The notes below the pieces were generated by a model. That model was not told where the DNA came from. It saw only the letters and a list, made by a program, of their open reading frames with translations, and did not search any database. The translations under genes were made by a program, and so were the position numbers. Below, piece by piece: positions 7,127 to 14,482 of a DNA stretch of 17,218 bases (positions are counted from its first letter, which is position 1; every line of letters starts with the position of its first letter). The DNA comes from JBEKYH01 sp049511115 (lineage in GTDB: Bacteria > Planctomycetota > Phycisphaerae > Tepidisphaerales > Tepidisphaeraceae), in assembly GCA_049511115.1 (NCBI GenBank), contig JBEKYH010000044.1:1-17218 (forward strand), read 5' to 3'.

Positions 7127-8920
7127 GTGGCAAATCTAAATGCGTATCTGGAAATCAAGGACAGCCGCGGCGTGCGGAAAGTGCCGTTGCCGGCCGGGCC
7201 GCTGACGATCGGGCGGAATATCACCAATCTGCTGGTTATTGAAGAGCCGCTGGCCAGCCGCTTTCATTGCGTCATCGAAAAGCGCGGGAATGACTACCGG
7301 GTGCGCGATCTGAATTCACGCAATGGAATCCAGGTCAACGGCAACGCCGTCAAAATGGCCGAGCTGGGGGTCGGGGATGTCATCAATATCGGCCAGACGG
7401 AACTGAAAATTGTTCTGTCGGCAGCGGCTCCCAGCAGCGCCGCGCGGCAACCTTCGGGCGCCGCCAGCCGTCCTCAAGCCGCCCAGCCGCCTGCTGAGGA
7501 AATAAACTTCGATGAACCGGGTTCCGACCTTGAACCAGCGGGGCTGGAGGGGATCGAAGAGCCGGAAGTCGAAATCCCCGTGAGCGACCCCAACGCCCCG
7601 GATTGGGAGCGCACCCTGCGTGATCGCGCCGACGCCCTGCTGAATCGCCCCTTCCGGGAGACGGAAATCACCCTGGTCAACGCCCGCGGACAGGCGTCGC
7701 TTGCCTCCCAGCCGACCATGGGCCGCATGGCGCCCGGCACGGAGCCGACGGTGCTCTTCAGGCTGATCCTGCTGATCTGTTTCCGCAGCCGCGCGACGGA
7801 CATCCACGTGGAACTGAAACAGGAGGAAGCGCAAGTCCGCATCCGCGTGGACGGCGTGATGCTGGATATCCTGCGCCTGCCGGCCGACGAGCGCGAGATG
7901 GCCGTTCGAATGATGTCGATGATCAAAGTTCTGTGCGACATCGACATCGGCCAGCGGAATGTCGTGCAGGAAGGATCCTTCAGCGCCCGCGTTCCCGGGG
8001 GCGGCCCCGGCCGGCCGCCGCGGCGGGTGGACTATCGCGTTAGCTTCGCCCCGGCGGTTTATGGCCAGAAACTGGTCATGCGCATCCTCGACACCGCCAA
8101 TGCGCCGCACCATATCAGCGACCTGAAAATGACCGACTCGGTGATCGAGCCGATCAAACGCATGCTCCAGCAGGAAAGCGGCATGATCCTGGCCTGCGGT
8201 CCGACCGGCTCCGGCAAGACGACCACGCTCTATGCCCTCCTCCGCGACATCGACTTGCAGGAACGCAACGTGGTGACCATCGAAGACCCCGTCGAGATTC
8301 AGCTTGACGGGGTAACGCAGATTCCCGTCAACGAGCAGCAGGGCAATTCTTTCTCGGCACTCCTTAAGAGCGTCCTGCGGCAGGATCCAGATATTATTCT
8401 GGTCGGCGAGGTGCGCGACGCGGAAACTGCCCGCATTGCCGTCCAAAGCGCAATGACAGGTCACCTGGTCTTCTCTACCGTCCACGCGCGCGATGCCATC
8501 GGCGCCGTTTACCGCCTGCTGGACCTGGGAGTCGAGCCATATCTCGTATCTTCCGGCCTGCAACTCGTTCTTGCACAAAGACTTGTGCGCCAACTCTGCC
8601 CCCATTGCCGCAAGGCAGTCAGGCCCACTCCTGAGCAACTGGCCACCATGGCCAGGCTGGGAGTGAGGCCCAAGGGGAACATTTTTGACCCCAAAGGCTG
8701 CCGCCGCTGTCTGAACACTGGATTTTTTGGTCGCAGGACAGTTGTAGAATTACTGCAGTTTAATCAGGCGCTGCGCGAGGTGATCCTCAAGACGCCGACC
8801 ATGCAGGAGATTATCAAGACCCTGGGACCGGACAATTATGTGCGGCTGGCGGAAAACGGGTATCACCTCGTCGCGGATGGTGTGACCAGTTTCGACGAAG
8901 TGGACCGGGCCGTCATGTAA
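7127..8920 (+). CDS. FHA-domain-fused GspE/PilB-family secretion or type IV pilus assembly ATPase
   Basis: The 597-residue protein begins at GTG. Residues about 5-95 are an FHA domain with the phosphothreonine-binding signature intact: G29-R30, S44-R45-x-H47 and S64-x-N66-G67. An acidic, proline-containing linker (about 100-165) leads to the ATPase core, beginning near the ATDIHVE block. Walker A is GPTGSGKT (358-365), the Asp box is TIEDPVE, Walker B is DPDIILVGE with E428, and the His box GHLVFSTVH spans 445-453. Two CxxC pairs (C491/C494, C525/C528) form the zinc knuckle found in GspE/PilB. The family powers pseudopilus or pilus assembly at the inner membrane. Most PilB/GspE carry an N-terminal MshEN/T2SSE_N domain; here FHA takes that place. 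No other pilus genes are in the window. The kinase 201 nt downstream may control it. Confidence 0.92.
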   Translation: MANLNAYLEIKDSRGVRKVPLPAGPLTIGRNITNLLVIEEPLASRFHCVIEKRGNDYRVRDLNSRNGIQVNGNAVKMAELGVGDVINIGQTELKIVLSAAAPSSAARQPSGAASRPQAAQPPAEEINFDEPGSDLEPAGLEGIEEPEVEIPVSDPNAPDWERTLRDRADALLNRPFRETEITLVNARGQASLASQPTMGRMAPGTEPTVLFRLILLICFRSRATDIHVELKQEEAQVRIRVDGVMLDILRLPADEREMAVRMMSMIKVLCDIDIGQRNVVQEGSFSARVPGGGPGRPPRRVDYRVSFAPAVYGQKLVMRILDTANAPHHISDLKMTDSVIEPIKRMLQQESGMILACGPTGSGKTTTLYALLRDIDLQERNVVTIEDPVEIQLDGVTQIPVNEQQGNSFSALLKSVLRQDPDIILVGEVRDAETARIAVQSAMTGHLVFSTVHARDAIGAVYRLLDLGVEPYLVSSGLQLVLAQRLVRQLCPHCRKAVRPTPEQLATMARLGVRPKGNIFDPKGCRRCLNTGFFGRRTVVELLQFNQALREVILKTPTMQEIIKTLGPDNYVRLAENGYHLVADGVTSFDEVDRAVM

Positions 8921-8930
8921 CCGTTTTATC

Positions 8931-8957
8931 CCGTGATGTAGTTCTTTCAAGTCACGG
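8931..8957 (+). terminator. Weak hairpin between the ATPase and kinase genes
   Basis: CCGTGA (8931-8936) pairs with TCACGG (8952-8957) around a 15-nt loop, just after the ATPase stop codon at 8918-8920. No T-run follows; instead TATAAT begins one base later (8959). It may be a partial terminator or an operator overlapping the kinase promoter. Confidence 0.25.
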
Positions 8958-8958
8958 T

Positions 8959-8964
8959 TATAAT
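8959..8964 (+). promoter_or_regulatory. Perfect -10 box upstream of the kinase gene
   Basis: TATAAT matches the sigma70 consensus exactly. No convincing -35 lies 16-18 nt upstream. If used, transcription starts near 8971 and leaves a leader of about 150 nt before the GTG at 9122, so the kinase could be expressed separately from the ATPase. Confidence 0.4.
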
Positions 8965-9109
8965 AGGAGTTACACGTTGTAATTGGCGGCGGGCTGACTT
9001 GGCGAGTATCTGCGCAGGTCTTTTAAGGGAGCGGGGAGCAGTTTCTTGCAGCTTTTATGCTGTATGCGACTGTTACAGCAGGGAATCTGTAGTCCGGCAC
9101 GGGCATTGG

Positions 9110-9114
9110 AAGGA
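9110..9114 (+). promoter_or_regulatory. Ribosome binding site that fixes the kinase start
   Basis: AAGGA lies 7 nt before GTG 9122. The coding frame is open upstream to TTG 8999, but that extension adds 41 Cys-rich residues that are not part of a kinase fold and has no such box. Confidence 0.6.
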
Positions 9115-9121
9115 TTTGTGC

Positions 9122-11737
9122 GTGAATGAAGTTCGCTCCATCACGGTCTCCCCGGGTCTAAAGGTCGGGGAGTACGTTCTCGACGAAAAAATCGGCCAGG
9201 GCGCCTTTGGCGAAGTCTGGAGCGCCCATCATCGGGCCTGGACTGACCAGAAGGCGGCCGCGAAGATTCCCACCGATTCGGTTTTCCTTCGCCAGCTTCA
9301 AAGCGAGGGCTTCAGTCTCAGCCGGCTGAACCACCCCAATATCGTAAAGGTGGTCGGGTTCGATCCGACCGCGTCGCCGCCCTATCTCCTGACGGAACTG
9401 GTGGATGGGCCGAGCCTGCGGCAGCTTATCAGCGCGGGCAAGCTCACGATCGCCGATGCCTCTGCGATCATGCGGCAGATTCTGCTGGGCCTGGCCTACG
9501 CGCATAAGCAGGGCGCCGTGCATGGCGATCTCAAGCCGGAAAACGTGCTGACGATGTCAACTGCCGCGATGGAAGGGTTTCGATCACAAGGGTCCGTCAA
9601 GCTCGCGGATTTTGGCGTGGGAGTGCTCGCCGTGGCGGCGCTTCTGGGCAACGGCGGTTCGTCGCGCCTGATGGGGAGCGACCGGATCGCGCCCATCGGC
9701 ACCGTGGCCTATATCGCGCCCGAGCAGCGCGAGGGCGGCGCCCCGGACCCGCGCGGCGATCTGTTTGCCTGCGGGGTGATCCTGTTTGAGTTGCTCACCG
9801 GCGAACGGCCCGCCGGCGCGGAATCGCCGGGCGATTTGAATCCGCAGGTTCCCCGGCACTTTGACGACCTTTTCCGCCGCGCCTACGCCCGGCGGGATCG
9901 GCGCTTTACATCGGCGGAGGAATTCATCGCTGCCTTGGACGGCGTGGAATTGGCCCCGGCGGCGCCGAGACCGCCTGCACGGCCAGCCCCCGAGGAAAAG
10001 GACGACCTGATCGCCCTTCGAGCCGATGATGAGCCGGAGCGCCCGTCAAGGCAGGAGCCGGGTCCGCCGATTCCGGTAGCGCCGCCGAAATCCCGGCGCT
10101 TGCCGCCTGTGGCACGCCAGCCCGAGGAGCAGCCGGTATCGCAGCGGATTGACCTCGAACCGGTGGAACGCGAGCCGCCGTTTCGCGAGCCAGTCGTCCG
10201 GGAGACTATCGAGCCTGAGCCGATCGCTCCCGAGCCAGCCTCGGTGCGCCATGCAGCGCCAGTCCGGCAGCAGCACCGCACGGTGGTTATCGACGAGCTG
10301 GCGCGCCGGCCGCTGCGGTCGGCCGACGACCTTCGCGCGCTGTTTCAGCGGGCCAACCTGAGCCGCACGCTGGACGAAGGAGAAGTTCTCAACCTGCGCC
10401 TGCGCCTGGACACGTGGGCGGAGTCAATCGGCGGCGTGCCGGACTTTGGGCAAAAACTTCAGATCACCGAGGCGCTGGAATGCCCCTATTACCGGGTCAG
10501 CGTGACCACGCATTTTGAGCCGGGCGAGCGGGGTGAGAGTGAGCCGCTGGAAGGGGCAGTCGTGCTGGCCAATCCGGCCGCGGCGCAGGATTGCGGGCGA
10601 AAGCTTGTGCCGGACGATTTTGTGCCGCTGGTGCACATTTCCACGGGCGCGATTCTGCCCGGCTTGCTGGAGACGATTTCTGCCCCGGTTATCCGCATGG
10701 CGACGCACAATCTGGTGCAGTCCGCCAAGACGCAGGCTGGCGGACGGCGCATCGCCAGGCAGGAGTTGAAGCTGGCCCGGGCCACGGTGCTCAGTCTGCG
10801 CTGGCTCGCGGAAACGCAGGAGGGGCAGGCGCCCGGCGAGCAGAGCGCCTGCTTTGCCGGTTCGGGTTTGCAGGTGGTGGCCCCGACGGCGCCGGTCATC
10901 CGCATGCGCGATGAAGTCCTCCGGCGCGCCGCCACGTTGCTGGACAGCAACGATATCGGCGCCGGCATTGCTGAATTGCGCCAGATGTTTTACGCCTCCA
11001 GCGCCGTCCAGCCGCGCGCCGAGCAAATGCTGGTGGCGCTGCGCTCCAAGCTGGCGTCGGCATACATGTCGCTGGCGGATGCGTCGCTGGGAAACCTGGG
11101 CGTTTTCGAATCATTGACCTATAGCGACAAGGCCAGTGAATTCATGCCGGGCAAGGATGATGCCTCCGCGCACGTGGGGCGGGTCTATAAGGGCGCCTAT
11201 TGGATTCAAATCGGGCCGGGCCTGACGATCGGCCTGGTTTTCGGGCTCATCGCCGCTTTTACGCGCCCGTTTTTCTACGGATATGTCGGCGCGTCAATCG
11301 CCGCCATCGTGGCCGGATTGCTGTGCTGGACGACCCTCAAGCTGCGGCCGGCGCGCACGGACATCGCCTTCTGCCACGCCTGCCTGCTGCCGCTGGCGCT
11401 GTCGGCGATCCTGGCCATGGGACCCAAGAGCCTTCATCAATACGGCGGCGACGTTGCCGTGCTGATCATGCTGGGAATCGTTCTGGTCATAGACCGCATG
11501 GTCTTCGACAAATACGGCTACTGGCTCCTGCGCCCGGCGAGTCCCCTGCCCTTGGCCGGGGCGCCGCTGGATATTCTCAATCAGATTCAGACCATGCTGG
11601 AAGCCGATTGGGAAAAGCTGCGCGACCACTACCTGCAACTACCGCCCCTCTATAAACACGCATCGGCCAAGCTCTCCGGCGCGGCCGGCGACAAGCCAGG
11701 CGACATCGACGAGCTTGGGCTGCCGGAAGAGCCGTAG
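9122..11737 (+). CDS. Membrane-anchored Ser/Thr protein kinase with long linker, uncharacterised middle domain and four C-terminal membrane segments
   Basis: The protein has 871 residues. The kinase domain spans about 15-280: glycine loop GQGAFG (25-30), ATP-anchoring K48 (AAAK), alphaC E62, catalytic loop HGDLKPEN (134-141) with D136, K138 and N141, DFG at 163-165, and APE (199-201). HGD replaces the usual HRD, so it is a non-RD kinase that may not need activation-loop phosphorylation. Residues about 280-395 are a Pro/Glu/Arg-rich disordered linker. Residues about 395-690 form a soluble domain I do not recognise. Four hydrophobic segments follow at about 695-805, then a cytosolic-looking tail. 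Most bacterial Hanks kinases have one membrane segment and an extracellular sensor; here the membrane part is C-terminal. It phosphorylates Ser/Thr on unknown proteins, and the FHA-ATPase immediately upstream is the obvious partner candidate. Confidence 0.9.
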   Translation: MNEVRSITVSPGLKVGEYVLDEKIGQGAFGEVWSAHHRAWTDQKAAAKIPTDSVFLRQLQSEGFSLSRLNHPNIVKVVGFDPTASPPYLLTELVDGPSLRQLISAGKLTIADASAIMRQILLGLAYAHKQGAVHGDLKPENVLTMSTAAMEGFRSQGSVKLADFGVGVLAVAALLGNGGSSRLMGSDRIAPIGTVAYIAPEQREGGAPDPRGDLFACGVILFELLTGERPAGAESPGDLNPQVPRHFDDLFRRAYARRDRRFTSAEEFIAALDGVELAPAAPRPPARPAPEEKDDLIALRADDEPERPSRQEPGPPIPVAPPKSRRLPPVARQPEEQPVSQRIDLEPVEREPPFREPVVRETIEPEPIAPEPASVRHAAPVRQQHRTVVIDELARRPLRSADDLRALFQRANLSRTLDEGEVLNLRLRLDTWAESIGGVPDFGQKLQITEALECPYYRVSVTTHFEPGERGESEPLEGAVVLANPAAAQDCGRKLVPDDFVPLVHISTGAILPGLLETISAPVIRMATHNLVQSAKTQAGGRRIARQELKLARATVLSLRWLAETQEGQAPGEQSACFAGSGLQVVAPTAPVIRMRDEVLRRAATLLDSNDIGAGIAELRQMFYASSAVQPRAEQMLVALRSKLASAYMSLADASLGNLGVFESLTYSDKASEFMPGKDDASAHVGRVYKGAYWIQIGPGLTIGLVFGLIAAFTRPFFYGYVGASIAAIVAGLLCWTTLKLRPARTDIAFCHACLLPLALSAILAMGPKSLHQYGGDVAVLIMLGIVLVIDRMVFDKYGYWLLRPASPLPLAGAPLDILNQIQTMLEADWEKLRDHYLQLPPLYKHASAKLSGAAGDKPGDIDELGLPEEP

Positions 11738-11837
11738 GCGCTCGATCTGAAGAAGGAAAACCCGGCGGTCAGCGGAGGAATGTGGGACGCTGAACATTGA
11801 AAAAGCCTTCACCGTTTTCACCAACCTGGGAAATTGC

Positions 11838-13232
11838 ATGATTCAACTCGGCTTTTACGGAGCGGCCGGCGAAGTCACCGGCTCGTGCTACCTGCTCACC
11901 ACCGATCGCGCTCGCGTGATGATCGACATGGGGATGCACCAGGGGGAACGCGAAGCCGATGCGCATAACCGGCGCATGCCGCCCATCGAGCCGGGGAAGA
12001 TCGACGCGGTCGTGCTGACCCATGCGCATCTGGACCACTGCGGGCGCTTGCCGCTGCTGGTGAAGCGCGGATATCGCGGGCCGATTCATTGCACCGGGGC
12101 CACGGCGGATGTGGCCGATCTCATCCTCCGCGATTCGGCGGCGATTCAGATGGAGGACGCCGCGCGATTCAACACCCATCTGCGCCGCGACGGCGATTCC
12201 TTAGCCCAGCCGCTTTATGACGATCGCGACGCGGCCCAGGTCCTGCGGCAGATGACCGCGACGGAGTACAACCAGCCCAGGACGATTGCCCAGGGGATCA
12301 GCATCAAGTTCATCAACTCCGGCCACATCCTGGGGGCGGCAAGCGTGCAGATGACGGTAGAAGATGGAACTCGCTCGATTGCAATCGTCTTTTCCGGCGA
12401 CGTGGGCGTTTGCGGTTCGCCGATCCTGCAAGACCCCACCACGCCGACGCCGGCCGACGTGGTGCTGCTGGAATCCACCTACGGGGACCGCAATCACAAG
12501 CCGCTGCCGGCGACGCGGGACGAGTTGCTGGCGATCCTGCAAAAAGCGCAGGCCGACGGCGCGAAGGTGATCGTTCCCGCGTTTGCCGTCGGCCGGACGC
12601 AGGACCTGATCTTTTATGTCGGCGAATTTTTGCGCGAGGGGAAACTGAAAAGCTTAGACGCATACGTGGACAGCCCGATGGCGTCGTCGATCTCGAAACT
12701 TTATGCCAATCACCACGAAGGCTACGACGCGCGGGCCAGCGAATTGCTGGCGCAGAATCTGTCGCCGCTGGATTTCCCGGGCCTGCATTACATTCGCACC
12801 GTCGATGAGTCCAAGCGGCTCAATGACGCCAAGGGATTCATGATTATTATTTCCGCCAGCGGCATGTGCACCGGCGGACGCATCCTGCATCATCTTCATC
12901 ACAACCTGAACGATCCGCGCACGCAGGTGCTCATCGTGGGCTATCAGGCGCAAGGCTCATTGGGCCGGCAGTTGGTGGACGGCGCAAAAAGCGTAACAAT
13001 TTTCGGCGACAATGTTGCGGTAAAGGCCACGGTGCACACGCTCGGCGGCTTCTCCGCGCACGCAGGCCAATCCGGGTTGCTTGCCTGGGCCGCGCCATTC
13101 CAGCAAAGCAGGCCGCGAATGTTCCTGACCCACGGCGAAGACGGGCCAAGGGCGGCGCTATTCGGGCAGCTCAAAACGAAGATTGGGTTGGAGGCGGGGA
13201 TGCCGAAATATGGGGATGTGGTGGAGTTGTAG
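11838..13232 (+). CDS. Beta-CASP metallo-beta-lactamase fold ribonuclease (CPSF73-like)
   Basis: The protein has 464 residues, typical for the stand-alone bacterial/archaeal group. The metal-binding motif is THAHLDH (61-67: H62, H64, D66, H67), followed by GHILGAAS (H163), FSGDVG (D188), the beta-CASP insert with VDSPMA and ISASGMCTGGR, GGFSAHAGQ (H408) and FLTHGE (H432). All zinc ligands expected for an active hydrolase are present. Relatives such as CPSF73/Ysh1 and bacterial RNase J or TTHA0252-type enzymes cut or trim RNA, so RNA processing or decay is the likely role. The start is ATG 11838, with a weak GGGA upstream. The gene is 100 nt past the kinase stop and no functional link to it is evident. 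The exact cleavage mode, endo or 5'-exo, cannot be read from sequence. Confidence 0.92.
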   Translation: MIQLGFYGAAGEVTGSCYLLTTDRARVMIDMGMHQGEREADAHNRRMPPIEPGKIDAVVLTHAHLDHCGRLPLLVKRGYRGPIHCTGATADVADLILRDSAAIQMEDAARFNTHLRRDGDSLAQPLYDDRDAAQVLRQMTATEYNQPRTIAQGISIKFINSGHILGAASVQMTVEDGTRSIAIVFSGDVGVCGSPILQDPTTPTPADVVLLESTYGDRNHKPLPATRDELLAILQKAQADGAKVIVPAFAVGRTQDLIFYVGEFLREGKLKSLDAYVDSPMASSISKLYANHHEGYDARASELLAQNLSPLDFPGLHYIRTVDESKRLNDAKGFMIIISASGMCTGGRILHHLHHNLNDPRTQVLIVGYQAQGSLGRQLVDGAKSVTIFGDNVAVKATVHTLGGFSAHAGQSGLLAWAAPFQQSRPRMFLTHGEDGPRAALFGQLKTKIGLEAGMPKYGDVVEL

Positions 13233-13297
13233 GGGGCGGAGTAGCATTAGGGACGGGCATGTAACTGCCTTTGGAATCACCGATCCGGATTCTACAG

Positions 13298-13633
13298 ATG
13301 CGAGTGTTGCGAATTATCGCCGTATTCGCGGTTCCTGTCACGATATATATCGCGTGGTGCGAAATCCGCATAGCACGTGAGAAAGATGAATTCAACGCAT
13401 TCAGGGAGGTCCACAACGACACAAAAATAATCGGAAGGACCGAACAAGATATTGTTCGGATGTACGGCAGTCCATTCAATATTGACAGGTCATATGGGGG
13501 TGAGATCGAGTCAATTACCTATCTAGATCCCGGCTACTGGTATTACTGTCACATATCGATGAAGAGCGGTGTTGCGGTGCGAGTGTCGTTCGAAGGGCTC
13601 GCGATTCCGCCCGGCCCGAAATACTCAGAGTGA
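13298..13633 (+). CDS. Small single-membrane-segment protein of unknown function, A+T-rich
   Basis: The 111-residue product starts at ATG 13298; a TTG in frame at 13271 would add nine residues. A hydrophobic segment covers about residues 2-19 and may be a signal peptide or anchor, followed by charged IRIAREKDEF. The rest includes GRTEQDIVRMYGSP and a Tyr-rich stretch with alternating beta-like residues. The 'TEQDIVRMYGSP' phrase resembles the 'm-eVr.llG.P' helix-turn of BamE/SmpA-like folds, which is only a hint. Base and codon use (AAA, ATA, AAT, CGA) is markedly A+T-richer than both neighbours, suggesting relaxed selection or transfer. No strong ribosome site is seen. A weak CAAGG/CCTTG hairpin lies at 13635-13649, directly after the stop. 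Confidence 0.6.
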   Translation: MRVLRIIAVFAVPVTIYIAWCEIRIAREKDEFNAFREVHNDTKIIGRTEQDIVRMYGSPFNIDRSYGGEIESITYLDPGYWYYCHISMKSGVAVRVSFEGLAIPPGPKYSE

Positions 13634-13696
13634 TCAAGGTCGCCCCTTGCCCCGCGCGTCAAACCGGATACGCTGTGTGAGTCTTAACGCAACTCC

Positions 13697-14392
13697 ATGC
13701 AACCCACACTCGACTGGCACGATATCGCACTTCGCCTCACCCTGACCTTGGCGGCCGGCATGTTGGTCGGCCTCAATCGCGGCGAGCATGGCAGGCCCGC
13801 GGGATTGCGCACGACGATGATGGTCTCTCTGGCCGCTTCGTTGGCCATGATTCTGGCTAACCTCATGCTCGAAACGGTCGGCAAGCATCCCGATTCGTTC
13901 GTCAACATCGACCCCATGCGGTTGCCGCTGGGGATACTCACCGGCATGGGCTTCATCGGCGCGGGCGCCGTGTTGCGGCGGAAGGACACGGTCACCGGCA
14001 TTACCACTGCGTCGACTCTCTGGCTTGTCACCGTTGTCGGCCTGTGCATGGGCAGCGGCCATTTTCTGCTGGGTCTGACGGCCACGGTTTTGGCGCTAAT
14101 CGTCCTCGAAGGATTGTGGTGGGTGGATCGGGCCATGCATCAGGACCGCCACGCGATGCTGGTCGCCGTCCTCGACCCGCAGGGGCCGAGCCACGATGAA
14201 ATTAGCGCAATCCTCACAACCGAGGGATTCTGGATCGCATCGTACGCCGTGACTTATTTGCAACCCTCGCAGCGGCGGCGGATCGCCTGCGAGGTGCGCT
14301 GGCGCGGGCGGCTCATTGATTTCAAGCCGCCGGAGGTGCTGGAAAAGCTGATCAAGCGGCCCGGCGTGCTGAAATTGCAGTGGCGGCCATAA
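13697..14392 (+). CDS. MgtC/SapB-family membrane protein
   Basis: The protein has 231 residues. The N-terminal two-thirds hold about four to five membrane segments with the family signature: GMLVGLNRGEHGRPAGLRT (21-39) and LPLGILTGMGFIGAGAVLRR, followed by ITTASTLWLV. The C-terminal 80 residues are soluble and look like the small ACT-like cytosolic domain found in many MgtC proteins. MgtC itself is linked to magnesium limitation and inhibition of the F1Fo ATP synthase in enterobacteria, but most environmental family members are uncharacterised, so transport of magnesium should not be assumed. No Shine-Dalgarno-like box precedes ATG 13697. No M-box riboswitch or other magnesium sensor is seen in the 63-nt upstream gap. 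Confidence 0.88.
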   Translation: MQPTLDWHDIALRLTLTLAAGMLVGLNRGEHGRPAGLRTTMMVSLAASLAMILANLMLETVGKHPDSFVNIDPMRLPLGILTGMGFIGAGAVLRRKDTVTGITTASTLWLVTVVGLCMGSGHFLLGLTATVLALIVLEGLWWVDRAMHQDRHAMLVAVLDPQGPSHDEISAILTTEGFWIASYAVTYLQPSQRRRIACEVRWRGRLIDFKPPEVLEKLIKRPGVLKLQWRP

Positions 14393-14442
14393 TTCGGGAC
14401 ACTGTAGTAGGGGTGAAGCGCGGAATTGCCAGGCAGCGGAGG

Positions 14443-14471
14443 TTTTCAAACCCGCCGGCCTCTCCTAGAAT
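14443..14471 (+). promoter_or_regulatory. Candidate sigma70-type promoter for the MoxR cluster
   Basis: TTTTCA (14443-14448, 4 of 6) and TAGAAT (14466-14471, 5 of 6) are 17 nt apart. The expected start near 14478 leaves only about 5 nt before ATG 14483, again suggesting a nearly leaderless mRNA. Confidence 0.35.
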
Positions 14472-14482
14472 AACGGCAACGG

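Noticed and set aside
7316..8638. Minus-strand open frame of 440 codons
   Set aside because: It is fully antisense to the FHA-ATPase core; no domain is visible and its length follows from the G+C-rich codon pattern of the real gene.
9095..9110. Sigma54-like site (CGGCACG, 4 nt, TTGG) before the kinase
   Set aside because: The near-invariant GC of the -12 element is replaced by GG, and a start about 12 nt downstream would remove the good ribosome site.
8999..9121. N-terminal extension of the kinase from TTG 8999
   Set aside because: It is a Cys-rich stretch unlike a kinase N-terminus, while GTG 9122 has an AAGGA box at ideal spacing.
10424..11026. Minus-strand open frame of 200 codons inside the kinase gene
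   Set aside because: It is antisense to the middle of the kinase with no domain, and the kinase frame is continuous through it.
12866..13264. Plus-strand frame overlapping the end of the beta-CASP nuclease
   Set aside because: It lies out of frame within a gene whose catalytic motifs continue to residue 432; the product is Arg/Gly-rich without features.
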